Shown here in pieces: positions 11,189 to 21,988 of a DNA stretch of 64,000 bases. How positions within the stretch are numbered: position 1 is the stretch's first letter; every line of letters starts with the position of its first letter. The DNA lies in the NCBI GenBank assembly GCA_029582165.1, contig CM055876.1:13783501-13847500 (forward strand), written 5' to 3'. The notes under the pieces were generated by a model. That model searched no databases and was not told the DNA's origin. It saw nothing but the letters and a program-made list of their open reading frames with translations. The stretch comes from Portulaca oleracea (Eukaryota; Streptophyta; Magnoliopsida; Caryophyllales; Portulacaceae). A program made the translations under genes and the position numbers.

Positions 11189-13158
11189 GCAGTCTTTTTC
11201 TCTCTCGATCTAGTTCTATTAAGTTGGGGTAAGTTTGGGGAGTCAAAGAGATTTACAATTTGAGGAAAGGAGAGAGAAAGATGGAGGAGCCATCCATCCC
11301 CAACACCCACGCAAATTGCCGCCGACGTCACCGGCGAGGTGGGTTGGTGGCAACGGTGCTCTGGGGAAGAACGACATCCCTTCACTTCCTACAATTAATT
11401 AATTTTTCTTTATTTTAAAAAAATGATAAAAAGGAATGGATTTGATACCTCTCATATTTGGGAGGGTTCTAATTCCTCTCATATGGGAGGAATAAGAAAC
11501 CTGGGGGAATTATAATTCCATTCCAATTTCTGCTCTCCAAACAAGAAAAATAGGAATTAGAACCCATCCCATACCAATTCCATTCCTATTTCACTCACCA
11601 AACAGGCCCATAATACCTTACCCAAACCCTAATTTTCTCATTCACTTTTCCCCCCTTTCTTCCTCTTCGTTTCTCCCTCACTCTCTGACTCTCTCATTTG
11701 CACAGCAGTACACCCGAATCCAACCACCACCATTTCCATCTCAATCCTACTCCATCTCTTTCTCTCATCTCATCTCTTCTCCATTTCTCTTCTCTTCATC
11801 TCATTCTTCCTCTCAATTTCTCGTGATTTTTCTGAATTTCTGACTCATCTTCTCTTGTAACAGATTTGGTTGAAAAGAGTTACGAAGAAGTGCACACAGC
11901 CACCATCGACGCATACCATCCTAACCACCAAATTCATCTGCTTCGTCCAAGTTTGAGAAGAAATCGACGGCTCGGATTGAAGAGGAATGGACAAACTCGG
12001 CTATAAAAGGAAGAAGGAGCCATTCGAAGAGGAGGAGCTTTTAAGTAAGGAGGTTTCGGCCTCTAAATTAGGGTTAGGATTTAATTTACGCAATTAGATT
12101 TTAGGTTTATTCATGTTTTAATTCAAGCTTTGAACTCTGTTTTGAATCTCTTTTCGCTTTCCATTTCAATCGATTCTGGGATTTTGGTTTTTTAATGATT
12201 TATTCAGTGTTTGATGTAATATTCGACTGGTATTGGACTATTCTTGAGGTTTGATGCATTTATGTTTTGGTTTGATTCTGTTTGATGTTTTGGTGGTGTT
12301 GATTTCGTTCGAATTTCTGTCTCTATTTTGCTCGGTATTTTTCACCATTTTCTCTTTCTTTGTTTCTCTCTTTTCCTCTGTTCAATTCTGGGCAGTCGGG
12401 ATTTGAAATCCCTTTTCTTCTTTTCCTTTTTCTTTCCTTATTCGGTCCGTAGTTTATTAGGTCAGTAGTTTCTTCTTTCTCTGTTTTCTTTGATTTCTCT
12501 GTTTTCTTTCTTTTGTTTCATATGTCTCGGTTAGTTTATTAGGTTTTCATTAGGTTTATTAGGGTTCTATTAAGTATTCTGGTTGAATGTGTTGAATGGG
12601 TTAATATATATTTTATTTTTGATTTTCATTAGGTTAGTTATTAGGGTTCTTGGTCTTGGTTCATTAATTTGGGTCAGTTTGAATTTTAGTAGGGATAGTT
12701 TAGGGTATGGATGTTTTTAAGCCAGATTAGGGTTAGTATTAGTCACAAAATCACCAATCAACTTTTAGTGAGGAGGAGGATTAAGAGTCACAAATCCTAC
12801 TTCAAAGTGAGGATTCTTAGTAATCCAATTCACAATTTTCTTGTTTGTTCGAGATAAAATTCAAGTAAAAGATTCAAGTGAAGATTAGTCATCGAAGGTA
12901 TAATTTCCTTGCCCTAATTTCATTGTTTATTCTCGTTTTTCATTCATTGCTTTTCATTGCTTATTTGATTTCATGTTTTTATTGCTTTCATTGAATCCAT
13001 GTCTAGATTAGTTTATTAGCTTTATTTACATAATTTATAGCTTTCCGCATTGAGAAAAATCCAAACGCAAACCGATTACCCTAATCAAGCCTCACACCCG
13101 TCCCTGAGATCGACAATCATTACTTATAAAACCACAAAAATTACAACCGATCGAACAA

Positions 13159-13176
13159 TGGCGCCGTTGCCGGGGA
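13159..13176 (+). other. Primer-binding site of element C (tRNA-Asp)
   Basis: TGGCGCCGTTGCCGGGGA starts one base after the LTR and is complementary to the 3' end of plant tRNA-Asp(GUC), which ends CCCCGGCAACGGCGCCA. Athila-type elements use this primer. Confidence 0.9.
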
Positions 13177-13274
13177 TGGCGTTATTTGGTAGATTAGGTG
13201 ATTGGTTTGTGTGTAAATAGTTTAATTGCTTTCTTGATTATGTTAGAAAAATGTAGCACAAAAAAATTGAATAT

Positions 13275-13275
<1 letters not shown>

Positions 13276-13337
<62 letters not shown>
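13276..13337. repeat. (AT)n microsatellite in element C
   Basis: About thirty AT dinucleotides lie in the leader between primer site and first ORF. Confidence 0.97.
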
Positions 13338-13339
<2 letters not shown>

Positions 13340-13379
13340 AGACAAAAATAGAAAAAGAAAAATAGAAAAAAAATAGAAA

Positions 13380-13712
13380 ATGGCATGTTATAGCTTCGCT
13401 CAAAATGAGCAAGAATTATTTTGTGATTATCGTGATAGATTAAATGATTATCTTGCTTATTGGGCCCCTCATGGTTATATTTATTCTAATTGGGAAGTGT
13501 TAGTTGTTACTAATGAGGGATTGAACTTCGAGACCCGTTCTCTTCTGAATTATCTTGATTTCAATGTTGAAGAAGAGTATCGGGCTTGGGAATTATTTGA
13601 TTGGTTGTACACGGATACTCGTCAATTTGGGGAGACTTTTTATTCATTGGGTTCTTGTTTGGTAATCCGTGTGCCCTTCATGCTCAATTGCACTATGAGA
13701 AACGTTATGTGA
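13380..13712 (+). pseudogene. Gag-like fragment of element C
   Basis: The first ATG after the leader opens 110 codons. The middle reads WAPHGYIYSNWEVLVV, GLNFETRSLLNYLDFN and YRAWELFDWLYTDTRQF, which follows the pattern of Athila/gypsy Gag C-terminal domains (CPHHG, FYxGLxxxTRxxLD, EAxELLxxMA). The usual Cys and several hydrophobics have changed, so this is a diverged or eroded Gag. The frame runs out near 13660, where the overlapping +1 frame continues as the acidic ORF, suggesting one former protein with a frameshift near 13655. Confidence 0.65.
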
Positions 13713-14797
13713 AAAACTCTTATGATCTTTCTCCATGTGATGTTGTTGTGTCTCGTCATTTGTATGTGCATTGTGAATCTCCGTCTCATGCTTCCGAATC
13801 TTGTATGGACATTAGACTAGATAAACTTGGTGCTGAACTAAATGGTTTACAAGATAGGATGAATGAATGCATGCAAGAATTTGAACACGTGCTTAAACCT
13901 AGGGTAGAAACTTATCTTGCACAATTGGTTGATTCGAATGTTGAAAAAGGTCATTCATCGTCTGTGAGTCGTGAAATGCATGATGATTCTTCTGTGTATG
14001 ATTATGATTATGATGATGACTACAATAATGGACATAGTTTTGTATGGAGGATTAGCGAGTCCTTAGCTCTAGCTCCACCTAGTGAGCATGAGAATATTGT
14101 TGATTCTGTGTGTGATGATGTAGAACTTGATGAAAATATGCTTGATGATGAACCATTGTCCACACCATTATCCATACCTTTGTGTGAAGAAAATGTTGAG
14201 TTTATTGAATACCATGATGCTTGTGATGAATTTGAACATGATCTTGTTGAGAGTGAAGTTGAATCCTTTGTGATTGAATGTGTGCCAGATACTGACTTAT
14301 TCACTTTCATTGAGAATCATTGCATAAGTGAGGCATTAGCTACCTTTTCTTGTGAATCCATTGATGTACATACTTGTGATGATGAACTTGAGTCTATGGG
14401 GTTTGATCCTAAGTGTTTGAACTTGGTTTGTGACAATGATATTTTTTATGGTGATATGCTTTGTGAGTCGTTGTTTGCATCCAAGTTGTTGCATGAAGAG
14501 GTTAAAGAATGTGTTGTATTGCCCCCTCCCGTTGATTTGTATACCCAATCTCCATTTACGAGTCAATGGGAGGATCCATTTGTCATGTCTTCTTTCACTA
14601 TGCCAAGGAAGGTCTGGTATATTCTTGTAGTTCGTTCTTTCTGTGACTATTCTAAGGCATTTGATAAATTGTTAAGGGCACTAATGTTTGTTTATGTGCC
14701 ATTGCGAGTGTGCTCTTACCTACACCATTCGAAGATGCATGATTTGTTACTCCGGGCGTTGAATTGTTCTGCTTTGGTGCCCGATATCTTGAGGTGA
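13601..14797 (+). CDS. Acidic ORF of unknown function in element C
   Basis: Up to 398 codons are open, but the meaningful start is probably near 13660, where it continues the Gag-like frame. The protein is rich in Asp and Glu (YDYDYDDDYNNG, CDDVELDENMLDDEP, DACDEFEHDLVESEVES) with scattered Cys and no match to protease, RT or integrase motifs. A C-terminal 120-residue part is more hydrophobic and basic (RALMFVYVPLRVCSYLHH). A frame this long in an otherwise AT-rich non-coding interior suggests selection until recently. The role is unknown; a trans-mobilisation or packaging role is possible but only inferred. Confidence 0.55.
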   Translation: MVVHGYSSIWGDFLFIGFLFGNPCALHAQLHYEKRYVKNSYDLSPCDVVVSRHLYVHCESPSHASESCMDIRLDKLGAELNGLQDRMNECMQEFEHVLKPRVETYLAQLVDSNVEKGHSSSVSREMHDDSSVYDYDYDDDYNNGHSFVWRISESLALAPPSEHENIVDSVCDDVELDENMLDDEPLSTPLSIPLCEENVEFIEYHDACDEFEHDLVESEVESFVIECVPDTDLFTFIENHCISEALATFSCESIDVHTCDDELESMGFDPKCLNLVCDNDIFYGDMLCESLFASKLLHEEVKECVVLPPPVDLYTQSPFTSQWEDPFVMSSFTMPRKVWYILVVRSFCDYSKAFDKLLRALMFVYVPLRVCSYLHHSKMHDLLLRALNCSALVPDILR

Positions 14798-16695
14798 GAA
14801 GGAGTGAATTTTTTGATAAGAAGCCTTCCAGATAATATCCTTCCTCACCCTTCTTGTATAATTAGTGAGTTGGTCTTTCTTTTCTTCTTTTAATTTCTTT
14901 TTGTTTGTTTCCTTTTCTTTTATTTTGGGGTGCTTGCTTACCTACTTCTGTTTCCTTTGAGGACATGGCAACCTCTTTGCGTTGGAGTGCGAGGGTTGTT
15001 TGCCTTCTAGTTTTTGAGTTTAAGCAAAGAAAAAAAGAGAGTGAGAGTTGTTTGGTAATTATTTTAGTTTCTTGATTTTCTTTAGTCCTTAGAGTCTTGT
15101 ATAGTTTGTTTTTCATTTTGATCTTGCATGTGAACCATCACACATAGTATGCTTTTCTTGTTTATTTCTAACCTTTGGTGTGATGTTCTTTGGATCGTGG
15201 ATTGAATATGCTTGATTGAAGACTTCGAGGTAACTTCTTTCCATTCTCTTTATGTGAATATATCGTTGATCCATGTTGCATGCCTTATTTTTCCTTTTGG
15301 GTGGCGAACCCTTTAGTGTGTGAATGTTGGGATTACTTTGTTGTTGGAGCCGTGTGGGCTCGGGTCGCAACCGTTTTTGTTTGTTATGTGTTTGTTTGTG
15401 TGTTTTTAGGTTTTCTACCTTATTTGTGACGCCCTTCTCATTATTGAAACATTGTGATGTTTTGTGTTGGAGTGGGGGTGTTATCTTTCATTGTTCATGG
15501 GTAGGTAATCTAGTTTTGAGTCTTTTAGTTTTGTTTTGCATAATTTGTGTCTTAAAAATCTAAAAATCTTTGTGCTTAAAAGGAGAAAAAAAAGGGAGTG
15601 AAAAGCTTTTAAAAGTTTTTGTTTTGTTTTCACCTTTGGTTGCGTTTCTTGGATTAGGTTGTCAAAGATTAGGAAGACCTTCTTAATCTTCTTTTAAAGC
15701 AAACGGTCTGAGCATTGTCAACCCTATTTTAGGTAGTTGTCATGACTTACCTTAAGTAAATTCCCTTCATCGAGTGTTTAGTGAGAACCCTAATTTTTCT
15801 TCATGTTTTAGTCAAAACCGGGAGACCCTAGAGACTCAAATCCGAGTTAGTTTTTGCAAAAAGAAAAAAAAGTGAAAAGAAAAAGAAAATCAAAAGCAGA
15901 AAAACAAAGAATAAGAGAAATTCTGTTCTTGAATAAATGAATTAAGTGGGGCGTGTCGGCTGAACGACAACAAACCACCATAATGCTAGACTACCTACAT
16001 GGAGCCGATAATAGCGGTACGGCGCTATTGCCCCTTAAACTCTTCCCATACTGTTTATCGTCAGAGGAGTGTACGGAAAAGCTGTGTTGGGAGGGTAAAC
16101 CCCGTATTATGGGCCGTTTCAATTCCCGCAAAACTAGCCTCGACTATTAATCTTAAAAGACTATTGGGAAATCCCAACCAAAAAAGAGTTGTTTGTTCCA
16201 AAAAGTCAAGCTTGTAGCACCTCTTGTGTTCTTGTTTGTTTTGATTTTGAGCTTGGAAATAAGTCTTAGGGGTCAAACGGAATCGATTAGGACCCAGTTG
16301 CACATAAGCACAAGGGAAGTAACTTTTCATGAGGTGTAGGGGATTGAAAATCTAAAAGATTGATAGTTGCCTAAGTTGGGTGTTTGAGATGCTCATAACG
16401 TTTTCTTTTGGAAGATTAATGAGTTTTTCGTAATTGAGATTGCATTCTTCCTTGAAACAAAACCGTTGTCTTTTTCTTTCTTTTTCAAACTTGTTTTGTT
16501 TTTCACTTTCCCTCTCTCCTTTCTATGTGGCTTTTGTGGGTAAAGCTTCTAGAAACCCTCACGAGAGCTACCTAGTCCACCCGGGCTACCGGGGGGTTTA
16601 AAGGGTTTGATGCATACGCTAAATGCATCCGCGATTCCTGCGAAAGTGAGTTAAGGTTTTTAGTTTCTTTTTTCTAGTCCTTTTCTTTGTTTTTA
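14798..16695 (+). other. Non-coding 3' interior of element C
   Basis: There is no credible ORF. The sequence is T- and A-rich with pyrimidine tracts, ending in a GC-richer block (16540-16650) before the hairpin and 3' LTR. Short frames on both strands are unconserved and low in complexity. Confidence 0.75.
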
Positions 16696-16716
16696 GTTTG
16701 CTCGGGGCGAGCAAAC
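16696..16716 (+). other. Pre-PPT hairpin of element C
   Basis: Arms GTTTGCTCG and CGAGCAAAC form a perfect 9-bp stem around GGG, sixteen bases upstream of the 3' LTR. Similar stem-loops precede the polypurine tract in elements G, I and L. The role is not known to me. Confidence 0.7.
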
Positions 16717-16732
16717 CCTTGTATTGGAGTGT

Positions 16733-18714
16733 TGTTCGGTCTCGTTCCGAGCCGATTTCTTCTCTTTTATAGGGTATTTTTGCTTGTCTTTAATAATTAT
16801 TTTAGTAGCTTTTATTATGTTTTTAGTCATTTTGCATTTTTATTAGATTTTATGTTAGTTTATTATTTATAGTTATTATTATTATTAATATGAATCAAAA
16901 ATATAAATATTAGAAAATAAAATAAAACCTAAACCTAAGTCTTCCTAATCTTTTTCCCAGCCCAACTTCCCTCTTCCTTTATCCCTTAACCGGCCCAAAT
17001 CAAAACCCAGCCCAACTCCCCCTCTCAACCCAGTAGTCGCCTACTCCTACCCATATCCGTTTCCACCAAACCCGTGAACCCTAACCCAGTAAACCAACTA
17101 CCCGCCCCGTTACTCTCCATCCCTCAGCCGAATATAATACCTTACCCAAACCCTAATTTTCTCATTCACTTTTCCTCCCTTTCTTCCTCTTCGTTTCTGC
17201 CTCACTCTCTGACTCTCTCATTTGCGCAGCAGTACACCCGAATCCAACCACCACAACTTCCACCTCAATCCTGCTCCATCTCTTTCTCTCATCTCATCTA
17301 TTCTCTCATCTCCTTCTCTCTTCTCCACCTCTCTTCTCTTCATCTCATTCTTCCTCTCAAATTCTCGTGATTTTTCTGAATTTGTCACTCATCTTCTCTT
17401 GTAATAGATTTGGTTGAAAAAAGTTATGAAGAAGTGCACACAGCCACCATCGACGCATACCATCCTAACCACCAAATTCATCTGCTTCGTCCAAGTTTGA
17501 GAAGAAATCGACGACTCAGATTGAAGAGGAATGGACAAACTCGGCTATAAAAGGAAGAAGGAGCCATTCGAAGAGGAGCAGCTTTTAAGTAAGGAGGTTT
17601 CGGCCTCTAAATTAGGGTTAGGATTTAATTTACGCAATTAGATATTAGGTTTATTCATGTTTTAATTCAAGCTTTGAACTCTGTTTTGAATCTCTTTTCG
17701 CTTTCCTTTTCAATCGATTCTGGGATTTTGGTTTTGTTAATGATTTATTCAGTGTTTAATGTAATATTCGAATGGTATTGGATTATTCTTGAGGTTTGAT
17801 GCATTTATGTTTTGGTTTGATTCTGTTTGATGTTCTGGTGAATTTGTGTTGATTTGGTTCGAATTTCTGTCTCTATTTTGCTCGGTATTTTTCTCCATTT
17901 TCTCTTTCTCTGTTTCTCTCTTTTCTTCTGTTCGATTCTGGGCAGTCGGGATTTGAAATCCGTTTTCTTCTTTTCCTTTCTCTTTCCTTATTCGGTCAGT
18001 AGTTTATTAGGTCAGTAGTTTCTTCTTTCTCTGTTTTCTTTGATTTCTATGTTTTCTTTCTTTTGTTTCATATGTCTGGGTTAGTTTATTAGGTTTTCAT
18101 TAGGTTTATTAGGGTTCTATTAAGTATTCTGGTTGAACGGGTTGAATGGGTTAATATATATTTTATTTTTTATTTTCATTAGGTTAGTTATTAGGGTTCT
18201 TGGTCTTGGTTCATTAATTTGGGTCAGTTTGAATGTTAGTAGGGATAGTTTAGGGTTAGGGATGTTTTTAAGTCAGATTAGGGTTAGTATTAGTCACAAA
18301 ATCACCAATCCAACTTTTAGTGAGGAGGAGGATTAAGAGTAACAAATCCTACTTCAAAGTGAGGATTTGACGATTCTTAGTAATCCAATTCACAATTTTC
18401 TTGTTTGTTCGGGAGAAAATTCGAGTAAAAGATTCAAGTGAAGATTAGTCATCGAAGGTATAATTTCTTGGCCCTAATTTCATTGTTTATTCTCGTTTTT
18501 CATTCATTGCTTTTTATTGCTTATTTGATTTCATGTTTTTATTGCTTTCTTTGAATCCATGTCTAGATTAGTTTATTAGCTTTATTTACATAATTTATAG
18601 CTTTCCGCATTGAGAAAAATCCCAAACACAAACCGATTACCTTAATCAAGCCTCACACCCATCCCTGAGATCGACAATCCTTACTTATAAAACCACAAAA
18701 ATTACAACCGAACA
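16733..18714 (+). repeat. 3' LTR of element C
   Basis: It begins TGTTCGGTCTCG and ends CAACCGAACA, giving TGTTCGG/CCGAACA terminal inverted repeats of seven bases and a length of 1982 bp. It lacks the MITE. No good polypurine tract precedes it; GTATTGGAGTGT is the closest. Confidence 0.92.
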
Positions 18715-18747
18715 ATGGCGCCGTTGTCGGGTATAATTTCTTGGCCA
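18715..18747 (+). other. Primer-site copy and filler at the 3' end of element C
   Basis: Directly after the 3' LTR come one spacer base and TGGCGCCGTTGTCGGGTA (18716-18733), which matches the 18-nt tRNA-Asp primer site at 16 positions. The overlapping GGTATAATTTCTTGGCC (18730-18746) is identical to a segment inside the same LTR (about 18457-18473). Neither belongs at a normal integrated end. Confidence 0.8.
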
Positions 18748-19394
18748 TTTTCTCTATGTCTGCGTATCGACTTGCTCAAGTAGTAGATGGCGCTCTCTTG
18801 ACTTTTAACCTTCTTAGCTAGCATAGCCCCCATTGCAGAGCTAGTCACTGTAAAATAAAGGAGTAGAGGCTCATCTGGTACTGGCAGCATGAGGACTGGA
18901 GGATGTTGCAAATACTCCTTGATTTTTTCAAAGGCCGCTTGACATTGATCGTCCCATTCCATTTTGCTTCCTTTCATTAGTTTCTTGAATAAAGGTTCAT
19001 AAGTCATGGTGAGTTTTGAGATGAACCTGCTGATGTATTGAACTCGTCCTAGGAAGCCTCTTATCTCTTTTTCTGTCCTGGGTGGTCGCAACTCTTGGAT
19101 AGCCTTTATCTTTGAAGGATCAACCTCAATGCCCCGCTCGCTAACCACATAACCTAGCAGCTTCCCAGAGGTAACACCAAAAGTGCACTTTGCTGGATTA
19201 AGCTGCATCTTGTATTTGCGAAGTCGCAGAAAGAACTTGCGGAGGTTAGGAATGTGCTCCTCCCTCGTTTTGGACTTAACAATCATGTTATCCACATAAA
19301 CCTCTACCTCTATGTGCATCATGTCATGAAGTAGGGTGTTGGTAGTTCTTTGATATGTTGCTCCGGCATTTTTGAGACCAAAAGGCATAACCAC
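18748..19394 (-). pseudogene. RT C-terminal half and gypsy RNase H of element B
   Basis: Collinear with element A: VMPFGLKNAGATYQR, VEVYVDNMIVKSKTREEH, GFLGRVQYISRFISKL and CQAAFEKIKEYLQHPPVLMLPVPDEP. The catalytic box reads YVDN instead of YVDD, a G-to-A change on the coding strand that removes an essential Asp. About twenty bases are missing in the RNase H near 18770, and the frame then runs into element C at 18747. Confidence 0.9.
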
Positions 19395-19409
19395 ATAACA
19401 GTAGGTTCC

Positions 19410-20300
19410 CTATGGTGTAGTGAATGAGGTTTTCTCCATGTCTTCTTCTGCCATTTTCATTTGATTGTAACCAGCATACCCATCCATAAAGGACAAGAGC
19501 TCATGCCCGTAAGTGTTATCCACTAATACATCAATGTGAGGTAGCGGGAAACTATCCTTGGGACTAGCTTTACTGAGGTCTCGGAAGTCAACACACATGC
19601 GTACTTTCCCATCTTTCTTGGGCATTGGAATAATGTTAGCAATCCATTCAGGATATTGGACTGCTTTGATGAATTTAGCATTAAGTTGCTTGATCACTTC
19701 TTCCTTAATCTTCTTAGCCCATTCAGGCTTGATCCTCCTAGCCTTTTGTCGAACTGGCCTTGCATTAGGAAACAAAGGTATGGGGTGTTCTGCAATTTCC
19801 CTGTCAATTCCAGGCATGTCCTCGTAGGACCATGCGAATACGTCCGCAAATTCCTTGATAAGCTCCGTAAATGCTACCTGTTCTTCCGCAGTGAGTAAAC
19901 TACCCAACTTCAATTCCCGAGGTTGTTCCTTTGTGCCCACATTTATGGTGATAGTGTCTTCCAACACCGCCATTTTATACTCATGTTCATTAGAAAATTC
20001 TTTTAAGGGTTCATTAAATTCCAGATTGTTATTGGCGCAGCAGTTCAGGGAAGAGGGGAAAGAAGAATCAGAGTAAGCAGAACGGTTCATCTTATTGAAT
20101 GCAGAAAGGAATACATCACCAGCAGACTCAAGTCCAGACTCACTTGACTCTAGACCCTTGAGACTCGACCCTATGTCTTTAGGAACAGACTCTCCTACAG
20201 ATAAATCAAAATTATTTTCCTCAGCATCGACCCACGAGACCGCCTTAACTTCTCCGTCTTCAATAATCATGGCACTTGGGTCGAAGCTTGGATTGGACAA
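19410..20300 (-). pseudogene. RT N-terminal half of element B
   Basis: Contains the same acidic spacer as A, then ARPVRQKARRIKPEW, NIIPMPKKDGKVRMCVDFRDLSKASPKD, FPLPHIDVLVDN and MDGYAGYNQMKM. It ends at a TAG (19410-19412) where element A has Trp TGG in TTPWGTY, another G-to-A change on the coding strand. Fingers and palm are otherwise well kept. Confidence 0.91.
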
Positions 20301-20345
20301 AGCAGCAATGACAGCATCAGCTTCAGACTTCTCTTGGACAGCTTC

Positions 20346-21239
20346 TTATCCAAACAGCATGCCAAAAATGTTCCTCCCAACAAGATGAGTCCATTCTAAT
20401 GGAGGTTGCTTGTCCCGAGCGGGAACAAAGACAGTAGCCATATTAATGGAGTAATCATCGAAGACTTCTAGTCCAGCGAATTGAATGCCTTGGTTCTTCA
20501 GATAAAATGGCTCAGGGAACCCATAGTAGGGGAAGTCGTCACCTTCCCTAACAAACTGTCCATTCAGAGGAAGTGGATATGGCTTCATCTGGAATAAAGT
20601 GGGAGGATTGTCCATCCTCTTCTGTTCAACAATAGCCATCTTTGCGAGCCTGACCTCCTTCTCAAATGGTTTGTAACCTAAGACAAACCTTCCCTTTTGC
20701 TTAAAGGACTTGAACACAGGAGGAATTTTATTCTTTGGATTCTTTCCCATCGGCATCCCAGGGAAATTCCCTTTTCTCTTGAGCATAGCATGTACCTTGG
20801 GATTTAAGTAGGGTTCGAAGTCGAAAGGTGCTTCATCCCGGCTAATTATCGCCATAAGTTCAAAGTTGTGGAGTTCTTCATCCATTGTATTGTGCTCCAC
20901 TTCAAAGGCTGGCTGTTTAGGAGTGAAAATAGCATTGATAGATTCTCCTGAGATAGTGATCACATGTCCTTGAACCAGCATTTTCACCTTCTGATGTAAG
21001 GTGGATGCTATAGGGTTACACTCATGAAGCCATGGCCTCCCTAGTAGCAAATTGAAGGAGGCTGGAATATCTAGCACCACGAATTCCACATTCCGAGTGA
21101 CGCTGCTAGTAGTAATGGGTAATACTATAGATCTGACTGATCTCCGAGGTGAATTGTCATAGGCCCTGAGTTGTACACTGTTTTGAGCCAAGTGTTGTTG
21201 TTGAACCCCCAACTTTTGTGCCGTCCTCCAAGGGACCAA
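20346..21239 (-). pseudogene. Protease C-terminal part and linker of element B
   Basis: The frame starts in the protease after the active site (PWRTAQKLGVQQQHLAQNSVQLRAYDN), passes VEFVVLDIPASFNLLLGRPWLHE, and continues through a 180-residue linker (HAMLKRKGNFPGMPMGKNPKNK, RMDNPPTLFQMKPYPLPLNGQF) to a TAA near 20346. The linker is conserved with element A, implying it was once part of the polyprotein. Confidence 0.86.
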
Positions 21240-21916
21240 TTTTTAGCTGAATCGTTGTCTACCAGAACCAGTGGGATAGTTTTGTTGGAGCATTGCACTG
21301 TAAGGTATAGGGCTTTGTTGTGAGATGCTCCTTCTTGAGGCAGATCTTCAATCCCAAAGGTAATCATCTCCTGTTGGGCGGTCACATGAGCATCCAAGGA
21401 TTCAGGAGTCGTTGTAGGCAGTACTGTGAGTGTCGTAAGGGCATCCAACATCTTTTGTCTATGAGCATGCGATGTACATATGAGTTGCCATATGGTGACC
21501 TCCGCTCTGGTGTTTTTGAGTTGAGAAAGAAGAGGATCTTCAGGGGAGACCTGATTGTCATTGTTAACCGTTGGTGTATGGTTAGAAGCAACCACTGGGG
21601 TGGTGATGTTCCTATGGTTGTGGCGGCCAGATCGAGTGAGAAATGCTACATCGCCTGGTTCATCTTTCTCCATCCATTCTGTCTTGGAGTGCTTGTGCTC
21701 GTCGTCCTCATCACTGTCCCAAATACCATGGATGAACAGACCTTCAGGGAATCCAACTATTTCGGGGACAAGTTGACCTGTTTCTACAATCAAAGCGGAG
21801 GGGTCGAAGCTGAAATTCCCACAGAAAATAGCATTTGCATGCTCTGGCATAGGATTACTTTGATTATTTCGTTTCCTGGCAGCTTTCGGCAATGGTAACG
21901 TCCCTGCCCTTATCAT
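21125..21916 (-). pseudogene. Gag-protease linker and protease active site of element B
   Basis: After the Gag tail (MIRAGTLPLPKAARK) comes an acidic linker, then ALYLTVQCSNKTIPLVLVDNDSA with the retropepsin Asp at 21245-21259. Just downstream the frame shifts: A reads DNGSAVNVCPWRTT, whereas B has lost bases so that the true frame moves into the 20346-21239 stretch. The protease is therefore broken a few codons after its catalytic motif. Confidence 0.85.
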
Positions 21917-21988
21917 ATCTTCTATCTTATTCGTAAGAGTCCAGCATTTCTCAGTGTCATGCCCTCGGCAACGGTGATAGCGACAAAA

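Larger units (their letters stand above)
10659..11609. mobile_element. Tourist-like (PIF/Harbinger-type) MITE in the LTR of C
   Basis: The element is 951 bp. It starts GGGCATGTTTGGAGAG and ends CACCAAACAGGCCC, giving an imperfect terminal inverted repeat that extends for tens of bases through GGAATGG-type sequence. ATA flanks both sides (10656-10658 and 11610-11612) and occurs once at the empty site in the other LTR of C, so the duplication is directly proven. The 3-bp duplication and TIR fit PIF/Harbinger, although TWA rather than ATA is usual. The interior has AAT and CT microsatellites and a GC-richer stretch (10860-11390) that may be captured gene sequence. No transposase is encoded. Confidence 0.82.
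10256..13157 (+). repeat. 5' LTR of element C
   Basis: It begins TGTTCGGTCTCGTTCCGAGC and ends ATCGAACA. After removing the MITE and its 3-bp duplication the length is about 1948 bp, against 1982 bp for the 3' LTR. The two copies differ by scattered substitutions and small indels, so the insertion is not ancient. The end carries an extra TCG compared with the 3' copy. Confidence 0.92.
10256..18747 (+). mobile_element. Element C: Athila-like non-autonomous LTR retrotransposon
   Basis: Two direct LTRs (10256-13157 and 16733-18714) share TGTTCGG...CGAACA ends. The 5' copy is longer only because of a 951-bp MITE. A tRNA-Asp primer site follows the 5' LTR. The 3.6-kb interior encodes a Gag-like fragment and an acidic ORF but no protease, RT or integrase, so C must depend on other elements. 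Its right end is abnormal: the 3' LTR is followed by a primer-site copy and filler, and 459 bases of host element B are missing. Confidence 0.88.

Noticed and set aside
11078..11385. Ser-Leu and Arg-Glu repeat proteins
   Set aside because: Translations of the CT microsatellite in the MITE.
18716..18733. Primer-site-like 18-mer as the start of another downstream element
   Set aside because: Sequence right after it is filler and then minus-strand element B, so no plus-strand element follows.
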